This document shows positions 43,084 to 50,956 of a DNA stretch of 64,000 nucleotides, in pieces (within the stretch, counting starts at the first letter, position 1; each line of letters begins with the position of its first letter). The notes under the pieces are model-generated. The model was not told the DNA's origin and searched no databases. It saw nothing but the letters and a program-made list of their open reading frames with translations. The position numbers and the translations under genes are program-made. The stretch is from positions 1,178,001 to 1,242,000 of the forward strand of contig JBMNMU010000001.1 in assembly GCA_050953505.1 (NCBI GenBank), written 5' to 3'. Source of the DNA: JBMNMU01 sp050953505 (lineage in GTDB: Bacteria > Bacillota > Clostridia > Peptostreptococcales > Anaerovoracaceae).

Positions 43084-43788
43084 TTAGTTAATGAGTGTTC
43101 CTATCTTTTCGCCGCAAATCGCTTTCATAATATTACCGGGTTCTGATATGCCAAATACATGAATAGGAATTTCGTTATCCATGCACAGTGAAGCGGCAGT
43201 AGAGTCCATTACTTTTAGTCCCTTGTCTAGGACTTCCTTGTGGGTAAGCTCATCAAAGCGTTTTGCATTGGAATTATTCTCAGGATCATCATTGTAAACT
43301 CCATCTACCTTCTTGGCAAGAAGTATAACATCCGCTTCCATTTCAGCCGCCCTAAGCGCTGCTGTGGTATCTGTAGAGAAAAATGGGTTTCCAGTACCTG
43401 CAGCAAAAATTACAACTACATTTTTAGAAAGATGGGAAATTGCACGTCTTCTGATATAAGGCTCGGCTATTTCTTTCATCTCGATGGCCGTTTGCACTCT
43501 CGTAGGAATTCCAATGGATTCAAAGGCATCCTGAAGTGCTAATGAGTTAATCACTGTGGCCAGCATTCCCATGTAATCGGCAGTTGCTCGATCCATACTT
43601 TTGCTAGTGCGTCCCCTCCAGAAGTTTCCTCCGCCTACTACCACTGCTATCTGAACGCCTAAATCTGCAACAGCTTTTATCTGTTCTGCAACCATTCTAA
43701 GCATTTCTTCATTTAGTCCAAATTTATTTTCTCCAGCTAATGCTTCACCACTGATTTTCAATATTACCCTTTTGTATTTAGGCTCCAT
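43084..43788 (-). CDS. pyrH: UMP kinase
   Basis: 234 residues. It starts YKRVILKISGEALAGENKFGL (amino-acid-kinase phosphate loop) and has VAVVVGGGNFWRGRT, DYMGMLATVINSLALQDAFES, VVIFAAGTGNPFFSTDTTAALRA and LAKKVDGVYNDDP. It phosphorylates UMP to UDP, as a hexamer, and is regulated by GTP and UTP. The order rpsB-tsf-pyrH-frr is the standard bacterial one. A strong hairpin separates it from tsf. Confidence 0.96.
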   Translation of the reverse strand: MEPKYKRVILKISGEALAGENKFGLNEEMLRMVAEQIKAVADLGVQIAVVVGGGNFWRGRTSKSMDRATADYMGMLATVINSLALQDAFESIGIPTRVQTAIEMKEIAEPYIRRRAISHLSKNVVVIFAAGTGNPFFSTDTTAALRAAEMEADVILLAKKVDGVYNDDPENNSNAKRFDELTHKEVLDKGLKVMDSTAASLCMDNEIPIHVFGISEPGNIMKAICGEKIGTLIN

Positions 43789-43821
43789 AATCGTATCCTT
43801 CCTTTGTTTGTGTTTACAAGA

Positions 43822-43850
43822 TAAAGGACACTACATGATAGTGTCCTTTA
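43822..43850 (-). terminator. Hairpin in the tsf-pyrH gap
   Basis: A perfect 12-bp stem TAAAGGACACTA/TAGTGTCCTTTA with a 5-base loop, 17 bases past the tsf stop. The minus-strand sequence that follows (TCTTGTAAAC) lacks a T tract, so it may be a processing or partial termination site that sets lower pyrH expression than tsf. Confidence 0.65.
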
Positions 43851-43867
43851 ATTATACCATATTCTAA

Positions 43868-44782
43868 TTAGTTGTTCATCTGTTTTGCAACTTCCTCAGC
43901 AAAATTTTCTTCTTTTTTCTCAATGCCTTCGCCTACTTCGTATCTTAACATTTCAACGACCTCTACTGATTTTCCTAAGGCTTTCGCTGAATCGTCAATA
44001 TACTGGCATACACTAATGTCTCCATCCTTCACGAAGTTTTGCTCGATGAGACAGGTTTCCTTTAATTCCTTCTTTAGTCTTCCTGTCACCATTTTTTCTA
44101 CGATATTAGCGGGCTTGCCTTCATTTAGTGCCTGCTGCATCAAGATTTTCTTTTCTTTTTCAATGTCCTCTGCTGGAATCTCTTGTTCTGAAATATATTT
44201 AGGATTCATGGAAGCTACTTGCATTGCAACGTCTTTGCCTAAAGTCTGAACTTCATCTACGGAAGCATCTGTCTTCAAGCCTATGATGACACCAATTCTT
44301 CCGTTACCGTGAGTGTATCCAACATATACAACTCCAGGTGTCTGGAATTTTTGGAATCTTCGCATAGTTAAATTTTCACCGATTATTGCAATTTTTTCAT
44401 TTAATACATCTTGAACAGTTCCTTGATTGCCATAGCTTAACGCTAAGAACTGATCCATGTCATCGGCTGAACTTTCTAAAGCAAGGCTAGCCAAACCGTC
44501 AACTAATTCTACGAAGTCTTCATTTTTTGCCACGAAGTCTGTTTCAGAATTCACCTCAACAGCTGCAGCTTTGCTACCATCTTCAGCAAAAGCAAGTCTT
44601 ACAAGCCCTTCAGAAGCAACTCTGCCAGCTTTTTTTGCTGCTTTAGCGAGACCCTTTTCTCTTAAAAGCTCAATAGCCTTTTCTATATCTCCTCCTGTTT
44701 CAGTAAGAGCCTTTTTGCAGTCCATCATCCCTGCACCGGTTCTTTCACGGAGTTCTTTTACCATACTAGCGGTTATACTCAT
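43868..44782 (-). CDS. tsf: Elongation factor Ts
   Basis: 304 residues. The N-terminal UBA-like part MVKELRERTGAGMMDCKKAL is followed by ASEGLVRLAFAEDG, AAVEVNSETDFVAKNEDF (the TDFV contact to EF-Tu) and GRIGVIIGL. It recycles GDP from EF-Tu. Located after rpsB with an intercistronic hairpin. The C-terminus is charged and slightly longer than in E. coli. AGGAGG precedes ATG 44782. Confidence 0.97.
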   Translation of the reverse strand: MSITASMVKELRERTGAGMMDCKKALTETGGDIEKAIELLREKGLAKAAKKAGRVASEGLVRLAFAEDGSKAAAVEVNSETDFVAKNEDFVELVDGLASLALESSADDMDQFLALSYGNQGTVQDVLNEKIAIIGENLTMRRFQKFQTPGVVYVGYTHGNGRIGVIIGLKTDASVDEVQTLGKDVAMQVASMNPKYISEQEIPAEDIEKEKKILMQQALNEGKPANIVEKMVTGRLKKELKETCLIEQNFVKDGDISVCQYIDDSAKALGKSVEVVEMLRYEVGEGIEKKEENFAEEVAKQMNN

Positions 44783-44803
44783 GATTGTACCTCCTCTTAT
44801 CCA

Positions 44804-44849
44804 TCAAATACATCTAGCTGAAATATTGTTAATTAAAGGATGTATTTGA
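44804..44849 (-). promoter_or_regulatory. Intercistronic hairpin between rpsB and tsf
   Basis: TCAAATACATC (44804-44814) and GATGTATTTGA (44839-44849) are exact complements (11 bp) around a 24-base AT-rich loop. The descending arm ends 10 bases before the tsf ribosome site. It is a candidate attenuator or processing site that tunes the S2 to EF-Ts ratio. Confidence 0.55.
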
Positions 44850-44897
44850 GATTTCAAAAACTGTGATTTGGTGAGAATTCTATCAATAAATCGCAGA

Positions 44898-45659
44898 TTA
44901 ATTAGCGTTCTCTTCATTTTCAATATCGTTGTTTTTTTCGGCTTCTTGAGCTGATTCTTCTGCTTCTGCAAAACTCTCGCCTTGCTTTCCTTCTATAATA
45001 GCATCAGCCATTTTCCCGGTGATCACTTTGACTGCTCTGATAGCATCATCGTTAGCTGGGATGATATAATCCACATCGTCTGGATCACAGTTTGTGTCAA
45101 CTACACCAACTATCGGAATTCCTAATATTCTAGCTTCTTTAATAGCAATTCTTTCCTTCTTAGGGTCAACAATGAATACTGCACCAGGCATGCCCTTCAT
45201 ATCTTTAATTCCGCCAAGGAATTTTTCAAGCCTTTCTAATTCTCCGCGAAGCTTAATGACTTCTTTCTTTGTTAGTGCATCAAAGGTTCCATCAGTTTCC
45301 ATTGCCTTAATATCATTTAATCTTTTAATTCTAGCAGAAATGGTTTTATAGTTTGTTAGCATTCCGCCTAGCCATCTTTCATTCACATAAAACATACCGC
45401 ATCTTTTTGCTTCGTCAGCAATTGCAGCCTGAGCTTGTTTTTTAGTTCCAACAAAAAGAACAGGTTTTCCAGATTCTGCAACCTCTTTCATAAAAGCGTA
45501 TGCTTCATCAATTTTTCTCACAGTTTTCTGAAGATCGATGATATAGATACCATTTCTCTCTGTGAAAATGTATGGAGCCATCTTCGGGTTCCATCTTCTA
45601 GTTTGGTGACCAAAATGTACACCGGCTTCTAATAGTTGTTTCATTGAAATAACAGCCAT
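44898..45659 (-). CDS. rpsB: 30S ribosomal protein S2
   Basis: 253 residues. The start is AVISMKQLLEAGVHFGHQTRRWNPKM, followed by GIYIIDLQKTV, VLFVGTKKQAQ, NERWLGGMLTNYKTI, PGAVFIVDPKKERIAIKEA and VGVVDTNCDPDDVDYIIPANDDA. A Glu-rich acidic tail ends the protein. It binds late in 30S assembly with S1. GGAGG precedes ATG 45659, within a long structured leader. Confidence 0.97.
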   Translation of the reverse strand: MAVISMKQLLEAGVHFGHQTRRWNPKMAPYIFTERNGIYIIDLQKTVRKIDEAYAFMKEVAESGKPVLFVGTKKQAQAAIADEAKRCGMFYVNERWLGGMLTNYKTISARIKRLNDIKAMETDGTFDALTKKEVIKLRGELERLEKFLGGIKDMKGMPGAVFIVDPKKERIAIKEARILGIPIVGVVDTNCDPDDVDYIIPANDDAIRAVKVITGKMADAIIEGKQGESFAEAEESAQEAEKNNDIENEENAN

Positions 45660-45698
45660 AATTTTTTCCTCCTGGTTTTTTCCTCCACCCTAGCTTCC

Positions 45699-45741
45699 CT
45701 TGAAGACGACCATATAGGCACCAGCCTTCAAGTCACTGGTG
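45699..45741 (-). promoter_or_regulatory. Candidate S2-responsive leader with alternative hairpins
   Basis: In the rpsB leader, CTTGAAG (45732-45726) can pair with CTTCAAG (45705-45699), or the overlapping CACCAG (45741-45736) can pair with CTGGTG (45724-45719). The two folds exclude each other because the second loop contains an arm of the first. S2 autoregulation is known in other bacteria; this fold is my inference. Confidence 0.4.
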
Positions 45742-45792
45742 TGTGAATTTTATTATATAAAATATTATGTCTCTATAAAAGACACCCTAAAC

Positions 45793-45821
45793 ACTATACT
45801 ATAGTCATTCTTCAAAATCAA
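45793..45821 (-). promoter_or_regulatory. Promoter of rpsB
   Basis: Minus-strand TTGATT (45816-45821) and TATAGT (45793-45798) with 17-base spacing give a leader of about 125 nt before the rpsB ATG. Confidence 0.6.
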
Positions 45822-45876
45822 GAAAAATATCAATAAGGTTAAATTTATTTACAAATGATTTAATGTAGTAAGCTTA

Positions 45877-46233
45877 TTATAGATTTTTGTACAGGTATTG
45901 GCCATAGGATTTCCTTGTATTTTGGTAACTCCTTTGTCCTAGCATGACCCATTTATCTCCTTCTAGATGAATAACGCCATCTTCCATTTTAGTTACCTTA
46001 TCTAGATTGATAATACAGCTACTATGGCATTTATGAAAGTTTTTCCCTAAAAACGGGAAAACATAGTCCATCTTACTATAAAAACAATAATTATGTTTAT
46101 GGGTATAAATCCTTACACGTCGCAAATCCTTCTCTATGAGCAAAATATCTTTTGTGAATACTTTGTAAGTTCCTTGCTTTGTTTTTACGGGAATATAATC
46201 ATAGTTGATGTTCTCTTGCTTTCTTAAGTCCAT
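45877..46233 (-). CDS. Stand-alone LytTR DNA-binding protein
   Basis: 118 residues, essentially one LytTR domain without a receiver or membrane part: YIPVKTKQGTYKVFTKDILLIEKDLRRVRIYT region, CFYSKMDYVFPFLGKNFHKCH, SSCIINLDKVTKMEDG, and WVMLGQRSYQNTRKSYGQYL. Such proteins bind pairs of imperfect direct repeats at promoters and are common as self-contained regulators in Clostridia. AGGAGG-like sequence precedes ATG 46233. It has a promoter with an overlapping inverted repeat, possibly for autoregulation. The target genes are not known; the amino acid transporter upstream is the nearest candidate. Confidence 0.88.
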   Translation of the reverse strand: MDLRKQENINYDYIPVKTKQGTYKVFTKDILLIEKDLRRVRIYTHKHNYCFYSKMDYVFPFLGKNFHKCHSSCIINLDKVTKMEDGVIHLEGDKWVMLGQRSYQNTRKSYGQYLYKNL

Positions 46234-46302
46234 TAACTTACCTCCATTACGTTTACTATATCTAAGCTACATTACACGGTAGAGATTTTAAATAATTAAA
46301 CC

Positions 46303-46356
46303 ATCATACATCCTGTCACCACGTTTTCAATTCTTATGGATCATTCAAAAGGTGAC
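46303..46356 (-). promoter_or_regulatory. LytTR gene promoter with overlapping inverted repeat
   Basis: Minus-strand TTGAAA (46325-46330) and TATGAT (46303-46308) with 16-base spacing. GTCACC (46315-46320) and GGTGAC (46351-46356) are complementary and lie within and just upstream of the promoter, so a regulator could bind there. Confidence 0.45.
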
Positions 46357-46380
46357 GAAAGGAACATATTTTTCTGTAAA

Positions 46381-46414
46381 ATAATGAAATACCGCCTTAA
46401 TGAAAAGGCGGTAT
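46381..46414 (-). terminator. Terminator of the amino acid ABC transporter operon
   Basis: 10-bp stem ATACCGCCTT/AAGGCGGTAT (46389-46414), followed on the minus strand by TTTCATTATTTT. It nearly repeats the rpoD terminator at 10000-10033. Confidence 0.88.
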
Positions 46415-46423
46415 CAGAGCTTT

Positions 46424-47230
46424 TCAGATCGGATTTGTACTACTATAACCGTTCTTATAGCGGGATAAAAATTGCTTCGTTCTTTCTTCCTTAGGATTAC
46501 CAAACACTTCCTCTGGAGTGCCCTGTTCGGCTATCACACCATCATCCATGAATATAATACGATCCGCAACATCTCGAGCAAAGTCCATTTCATGAGTAAC
46601 AATAAGCATTGTAGTGTTGCGCTCTGCTAAATTCTTTATGACCTTCAGCACTTCTCCGGTGAGCTCAGGGTCTAAGGCAGAGGTGGGTTCATCAAAACAT
46701 AAAATATCAGGCTCTAAAGCTAGGGCGCGAGCAATAGCTACCCGCTGCTGCTGTCCTCCAGATATCATATGAGGATAATAGTCCTGTTTATCCGTTAGAC
46801 CAACCTGAGAAAGAAGCATTTTCCCGCGATCCTGAATTTCTTTTAAGATGAACTTTTTATCCTGCTTAAAGTTAGGGCGTTCTTTGGCTAACAGTTCCGC
46901 AGCCAGTGTAACATTTTTTAAGACTGTGTATTGTGGAAATAAGTTGAAGTTTTGAAAAACTAAGCCAAAATGTAGGCGTTTTTTTCTCACTTCACTTTCC
47001 AGTTGTGTAGCAGGATCCATCGCATCAAAAATCACCTCATCATTAACGATGATGCTTCCGTTGTTAGGTCGCTCCAGGAAGTTAAGGCACCGTAGCAATG
47101 TAGTTTTTCCACTTCCTGAAGATCCAATAATTGCAATGGTCTCTCCTTTTTCCAAAGAAAAGTTAATATTTCGTAAAACCTGGAGACTTCCAAAGTGTTT
47201 TTCAATATTTTTAACTTCTAAAATTGCCAT
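46424..47230 (-). CDS. Polar amino acid ABC transporter, ATP-binding protein
   Basis: 268 residues from ATG 47230 with AGGAGG about 9 bases upstream; the frame extends 17 codons further without support. Walker A IIGSSGSGKTTLLRC, Q-loop VFQNFNLFPQYTVLKN, signature MISGGQQQRVAIARALA, Walker B PDILCFDEPTSALDPEL and H-loop MLIVTHEMDFARDVADRI are all present. It is the GlnQ/TcyC type that powers polar amino acid uptake. It is 14 bases downstream of the permease gene. Confidence 0.95.
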   Translation of the reverse strand: MAILEVKNIEKHFGSLQVLRNINFSLEKGETIAIIGSSGSGKTTLLRCLNFLERPNNGSIIVNDEVIFDAMDPATQLESEVRKKRLHFGLVFQNFNLFPQYTVLKNVTLAAELLAKERPNFKQDKKFILKEIQDRGKMLLSQVGLTDKQDYYPHMISGGQQQRVAIARALALEPDILCFDEPTSALDPELTGEVLKVIKNLAERNTTMLIVTHEMDFARDVADRIIFMDDGVIAEQGTPEEVFGNPKEERTKQFLSRYKNGYSSTNPI

Positions 47231-47244
47231 TGGAATCCCCTCCT

Positions 47245-47907
47245 TTATGCCTGGAAATAACCCAGTTTCTTTTCTAACCAATCAAGCAGCAAGGTTAATA
47301 TCCCAACAAAAACAAGGAAATAAATACCTGTGCCGAATAGAGGCCAAATAAGTCCTTTACTACTGTATTCTCCCGCCATCATAATGATTTCTTTATTTGC
47401 AATTATTCGTGCAAGAGAGGTATCCTTTACTAAGGTAATCACTTCATTACCCGTTGGTGGAAGAATACGCTTTACGACTTGAAGCAATGTCACCTTGAAA
47501 AATATCTGACTCTTTGTCATGCCTAATACCTGCCCAGCTTCATATTGGCCCTTAGGAATACTCTCAATACCACCTCGATAAATCTCGGAAAAGTAGCAGG
47601 CGTAGTTGATAATGAAAGCAACAGTTGCTGCAACAAAACGCCCAGAATCACCACTAGGCCATGAAAAAGACATATCCAAAAGACCAGGCCCGTAAAAGAT
47701 TATCATCAGCTGCAGCATCAAGGGCGTTCCCCGGATCATCCAAACAAATGTCCGAACCACTGCTCGAATGGGACGGAAACGGCTCATGGATCCAAAAGCA
47801 ATTATCAATCCCAAGGGAAGTGAGAACAAAAGCGTTAATGCAAATAAATTTAAATTCAGCAAAAAGCTCTCCGATAGCCGGCCAATAATCACACTAATCT
47901 CATTCAT
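47245..47907 (-). CDS. Polar amino acid ABC transporter, permease
   Basis: 220 residues of the HisMQ family. Five hydrophobic segments surround the EAA loop: ESIPKGQYEAGQVLGMTKSQIFFKVTLLQ, with the conserved 'EA...G' pattern, and the N-terminal RTFVWMIRGTPLMLQLMI. The family has homodimeric or heterodimeric permeases; only one permease is encoded here, so a homodimer is likely. The gene is separated from the binding protein by a strong hairpin. Confidence 0.95.
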   Translation of the reverse strand: MNEISVIIGRLSESFLLNLNLFALTLLFSLPLGLIIAFGSMSRFRPIRAVVRTFVWMIRGTPLMLQLMIIFYGPGLLDMSFSWPSGDSGRFVAATVAFIINYACYFSEIYRGGIESIPKGQYEAGQVLGMTKSQIFFKVTLLQVVKRILPPTGNEVITLVKDTSLARIIANKEIIMMAGEYSSKGLIWPLFGTGIYFLVFVGILTLLLDWLEKKLGYFQA

Positions 47908-47933
47908 TTTACTCTCACCTCAACTTACAAGGG

Positions 47934-47962
47934 ATAGGACAGAGGTTTGCCCTCTGCCCTAT
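47934..47962 (-). promoter_or_regulatory. Intercistronic hairpin after the binding-protein gene
   Basis: On the minus-strand RNA ATAGGGCAGAGG pairs with CCTCTGTCCTAT over 12 positions, one of them G-U, with a 5-base loop. There is no T tract after it, so it most likely stabilises the upstream binding-protein message and lowers permease expression, as seen in many transport operons. Confidence 0.55.
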
Positions 47963-47994
47963 GATGCATTTTTTTATATATATGTACCATATGT

Positions 47995-48813
47995 CTATTC
48001 AGCCAATTCCAATCCGTATTTTTCAGCCAATGCAGCCAAAGTACCATCTTCAACAAATTCATCAAAAATCTTATTCACTTCTTCGCAAATATCAGAACCC
48101 TTACGGAAAGCTACTCCGTAGTTTTCTTCAGCTAAGAAATCTACAATATTAATATCCTCATAGTTAGTACCTTCACCAGTCATAGTCCTTGCAAGTGTTA
48201 AATCTAACACAGCAGCATCAACTGTCCCTGCTTTTACTTCCATAAGAGCCTCTGTTTGCAAAGTCTTTGGGACAAAACTTGCTTGCTTCAAGTTATCATC
48301 TTCCCCAATAACTTTTTCACCAGCGGAACCCTGCTCTGCCGCTATAGTCTTGTCAGCTAAGGATTCGGTACCTTCATAGGCAGTGCCTTCCTTTACAATA
48401 ACTACCTGGGCATTCTTCACATATGGCTTAGTAATTTCCATGGCCGCTTTACGCTCGTCATTGATTGTCAAACCATTCCAAATAGTGTCAATGGACTTGG
48501 CGCTCAGCTCCACTTCCTTGGTATCCCAGTTGATCTCAACAAATTCAGGTTCTAGACCAAGCTTTTCACAAACTAAAGTTGCCAGCTCTGTATCAAAACC
48601 AGTAAATGTACCACTTTCATCTGTGTAATTCATGGGTGCATAATCAGTATAGCCAATGACCAGCTTACCATTATCCTGAACATAAGCTAAATCACTTTCA
48701 ACCTGAGGCTCACCCTGAGATTGATTATCGGGCTCGTTGTTTCCTGCATTTCCACATGCAGTCAATGCAAGCACCAATACAACTGCTAAAAACATAGATA
48801 TAAATTTTTTCAT
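47995..48813 (-). CDS. Polar amino acid ABC transporter, lipoprotein binding protein
   Basis: 272 residues. A lipoprotein signal peptide (KKFISMFLAVVLVLALTACG) has lipobox LTAC, and a short acidic linker follows. The SBP_bac_3 fold is recognised from LVIGYTDYAPMNYTDESGTFTGFDTELA, DTIWNGLTINDERK and VVIVKEG, with a two-lobe layout ending near DGTLAALAEKYGL. The ligand cannot be fixed from sequence; cystine, glutamine or another polar amino acid are possible. GGAGG lies upstream of ATG 48813 and the promoter is clear. Confidence 0.94.
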   Translation of the reverse strand: MKKFISMFLAVVLVLALTACGNAGNNEPDNQSQGEPQVESDLAYVQDNGKLVIGYTDYAPMNYTDESGTFTGFDTELATLVCEKLGLEPEFVEINWDTKEVELSAKSIDTIWNGLTINDERKAAMEITKPYVKNAQVVIVKEGTAYEGTESLADKTIAAEQGSAGEKVIGEDDNLKQASFVPKTLQTEALMEVKAGTVDAAVLDLTLARTMTGEGTNYEDINIVDFLAEENYGVAFRKGSDICEEVNKIFDEFVEDGTLAALAEKYGLELAE

Positions 48814-48852
48814 TATTAATTCCTCCGATTTTTAGTATTCATACACTTTAAC

Positions 48853-48880
48853 ATTATACCACTTTAGCATGATAAATCAA
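48853..48880 (-). promoter_or_regulatory. Promoter of the amino acid transporter operon
   Basis: Minus-strand TTGATT (48875-48880) and TATAAT (48853-48858) with 16-base spacing. TAAAGTG occurs twice around the -10 box, a possible regulator half-site. Confidence 0.7.
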
Positions 48881-48925
48881 GTTCTCAGAATTACTTTTAT
48901 TTTTTATCGAAATTAAGTAGAGAAC

Positions 48926-48983
48926 AAAGGGACAAAAACAACTGTAAACGACTCATCGTCAGCAACAGTGTTCCTGTCCCTTT
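48926..48983 (-). terminator. Large nested hairpin downstream of rpoZ
   Basis: AAAGGGACA (48926-48934) pairs exactly with TGTCCCTTT (48975-48983). Inside are ACTGT/ACAGT and GAC/GTC stems. The minus-strand T tract is poor, so its efficiency as terminator is uncertain; it closes the gmk-rpoZ unit. Confidence 0.65.
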
Positions 48984-49050
48984 AATATTCCTGTTCTTTT
49001 CTCTAACGAATGTCAGAACCTCGTCTCCTTGTCACCTTCCTATTAATTTT

Positions 49051-49248
49051 CTATTCATTGTTTCTTCTGTAAGTGATTAAGTCTTCTGTTATTTCATGGG
49101 CTGCAATGGAAACTGGTTTTTCTGTCTCAACCTGAGATAATTTTGGCTTTCCATCTATAATATCTCTCGCTCTTTTTGCTGCCAATACAACTAAGGTGTA
49201 TCGACTGTCTGCCTTTTTTCTAACTTCATTGATTGATGGATATAACAT
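49051..49248 (-). CDS. rpoZ: RNA polymerase omega subunit
   Basis: 65 residues, short but normal for Clostridia. It starts MLYPSINEVRKKADSRYTLV and has VVLAAKRARDIIDG, the core that clamps the beta-prime C-terminus. The ATG shares one base with the gmk stop (TAATG), and its ribosome site lies inside gmk. The usual next genes, coaBC and priA, are absent. Confidence 0.93.
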   Translation of the reverse strand: MLYPSINEVRKKADSRYTLVVLAAKRARDIIDGKPKLSQVETEKPVSIAAHEITEDLITYRRNNE

Positions 49249-49856
49249 TATATCTCCTCCTTATATTTTTCGATCAACTCATATATGTGTTCTGAGACTC
49301 TAGAATGTTCTGCGGTAATAATGGCTGCAACCCTATTAACAGCCTCATTTATCTCATCATTTACCACACAGTAGTCATATTTGTCAATATAGGAAACCTC
49401 TTTTAGTGTTTCCCCCAGGCGCAAATTGATATCATCTTCTGTTTCTGACCCTCTTCCGGTAATCCTCTTCCGCAGTTCTGACATGGATGGAGGTAAGATA
49501 AATATAAAAATCCCATCTGGATAATTAGCCTTTACTTTTAGAGCTCCTTGAATGTCTATCTCAAGGACCACATCCTTACCTTCATTTAATTTGTCCAATA
49601 CATATTTTTTTGGAGTACCATATAAGTTGCCGTAAACTTCAGCATGCTCCAAGAAGCCATCGTTATTTAATACCTGACGAAATTCTTCTTCGGAAACAAA
49701 GAAATAATTTTTGCCCTCTACCTCGCCGGGCCTAGGTTTTCTGGTAGTCATAGAAACAGAAAGTTCTATGTCTAATTCTTTTAATATTTCTTTACAAATG
49801 GTGCCTTTACCAGCCCCCGAAGGGCCGGACACTACAAATAACAAGCCTTTTCTCAT
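49248..49856 (-). CDS. gmk: Guanylate kinase
   Basis: 202 residues. LLFVVSGPSGAGKGTICKEI (P-loop), SVSMTTRKPRPGEVEGKNYFFVS (GMP-binding), VEIDIQGALKVK and IFIFILPPSMSELRKRI are the family blocks. It phosphorylates GMP to GDP. It lies downstream of a 215-base gap after yicC that holds no remA-like gene but two inverted repeats, one of which resembles the dispersed repeat family. Confidence 0.96.
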   Translation of the reverse strand: MRKGLLFVVSGPSGAGKGTICKEILKELDIELSVSMTTRKPRPGEVEGKNYFFVSEEEFRQVLNNDGFLEHAEVYGNLYGTPKKYVLDKLNEGKDVVLEIDIQGALKVKANYPDGIFIFILPPSMSELRKRITGRGSETEDDINLRLGETLKEVSYIDKYDYCVVNDEINEAVNRVAAIITAEHSRVSEHIYELIEKYKEEI

Positions 49857-49891
49857 CGTATTTCCTCTTATTTTTTATTATATAAAAACTC

Positions 49892-49923
49892 CTGTCCAAA
49901 ACATGTAATGTTTGAAAAGACAG
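49892..49923. repeat. Divergent copy of the two-hairpin intergenic repeat (first hairpin only)
   Basis: Outer CTGTC/GACAG and inner AAACAT/ATGTTT arms match the layout of the 56.14-kb repeat, where the outer pair is CTGCC/GGCAG. The paired change keeps the stem. It lies about 25 bases upstream of the gmk ribosome site. The second hairpin is not present. Confidence 0.5.
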
Positions 49924-49956
49924 TTCCTAAAGTCCATTATGTGAATTCTGTTATAA

Positions 49957-49982
49957 AGCACGTGCTGCAAATAACACGTGCT
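49957..49982. repeat. 8-bp inverted repeat in the yicC-gmk gap
   Basis: AGCACGTG (49957-49964) and CACGTGCT (49975-49982) are exact complements around a 10-base loop. There is no T tract; it is possibly an operator or a processing site. The rest of the 215-base gap is AT-rich and no gene is seen. Confidence 0.5.
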
Positions 49983-50071
49983 ATAAATATATAGGATAAC
50001 TTATTAATAACCTTTTTTCAATACATTTTTATTAATAGGTTTTACACTTTATGTTTGTCTGCTAATTTTAA

Positions 50072-50956
50072 TTATTCGATATTTTGAACCTGTTCTCTAA
50101 TATTTTCTATTTGACTTTTTATATTTAAGACATGGTTTGTGATTTCTAAATCATTAGCCTTTGATCCAATAGTATTCGCTTCCCTATTCATTTCTTGAAC
50201 AAGAAAGTCTAGTTTTTTTCCATCAGGCTCCGTGCTTGCTTGAATAATGTCATTAAGTTGGCTTATGTGACTATCAAGCCTTACCAGCTCTTCTATGATA
50301 TTACATTTATCCGCAAAGATCGCTGCCTCCACCATGATCCGGTCTTCTGGTACAGTTAGGTTGTTTCCTATTAACTCTTGGATCCTATCTCTAAGCTTTT
50401 CAGCATAAGCCTTTGGTACTTCAGAAGACTTTTTTCGGATTTCATTAACCAGCTCTCTAATAAGGTCACCCCTTTTAATAATATCTTCTGCCAGTTTTCT
50501 TCCTTCGATTTCTCGCATTTCGTTGAGCTTTTTAACGGCCTCTTTGACAGGAATTTCTAGGCTCTTATATATAGATTCTTCATCCTCTATCATAGGAACG
50601 GTTTTCAAAACATCAGGCAGGGAAGCAATAAATTCAAGGGTGATATCTCCCTCTACGTTTAAAGCATCTTTCAATTCTACCAGGTTGTCTTGGTATTGCT
50701 TAGCCATAGCTAGATTTAATTTAATCTCCGTATCGTCCTCTGTAAGGTTTTCCACATTAATAGAAACATCGATTTTTCCCCGTCGGGCTATGCTCCTTAC
50801 AACACCTTTCAGTTTTTCTTCAGCAAAGGCATAACGTCTAGGCATTTTGATAGTGATATCACTATAGCGATGATTTACTGCTTTTATTTCTACGCTTATA
50901 CTACGCTTGCCATCCGTGTACTCGCTTCTGCCGAAGCCGGTCATACTCTTTATCAT
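50072..50956 (-). CDS. YicC/YloC-family endoribonuclease
   Basis: 294 residues. It starts MIKSMTGFGRSEY, followed by EIKAVNHRYSDITIKMPRRY and ends KLDFLVQEMNREANTIGSKANDLEITN, the two conserved ends of the family (DUF1732 C-terminus). E. coli YicC is linked to degradation of the small RNA RyhB, and structures indicate an RNase; the Firmicutes target is not known. It is divergent from rqcH, and usually precedes remA and gmk; here it precedes gmk directly. Confidence 0.92.
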   Translation of the reverse strand: MIKSMTGFGRSEYTDGKRSISVEIKAVNHRYSDITIKMPRRYAFAEEKLKGVVRSIARRGKIDVSINVENLTEDDTEIKLNLAMAKQYQDNLVELKDALNVEGDITLEFIASLPDVLKTVPMIEDEESIYKSLEIPVKEAVKKLNEMREIEGRKLAEDIIKRGDLIRELVNEIRKKSSEVPKAYAEKLRDRIQELIGNNLTVPEDRIMVEAAIFADKCNIIEELVRLDSHISQLNDIIQASTEPDGKKLDFLVQEMNREANTIGSKANDLEITNHVLNIKSQIENIREQVQNIE

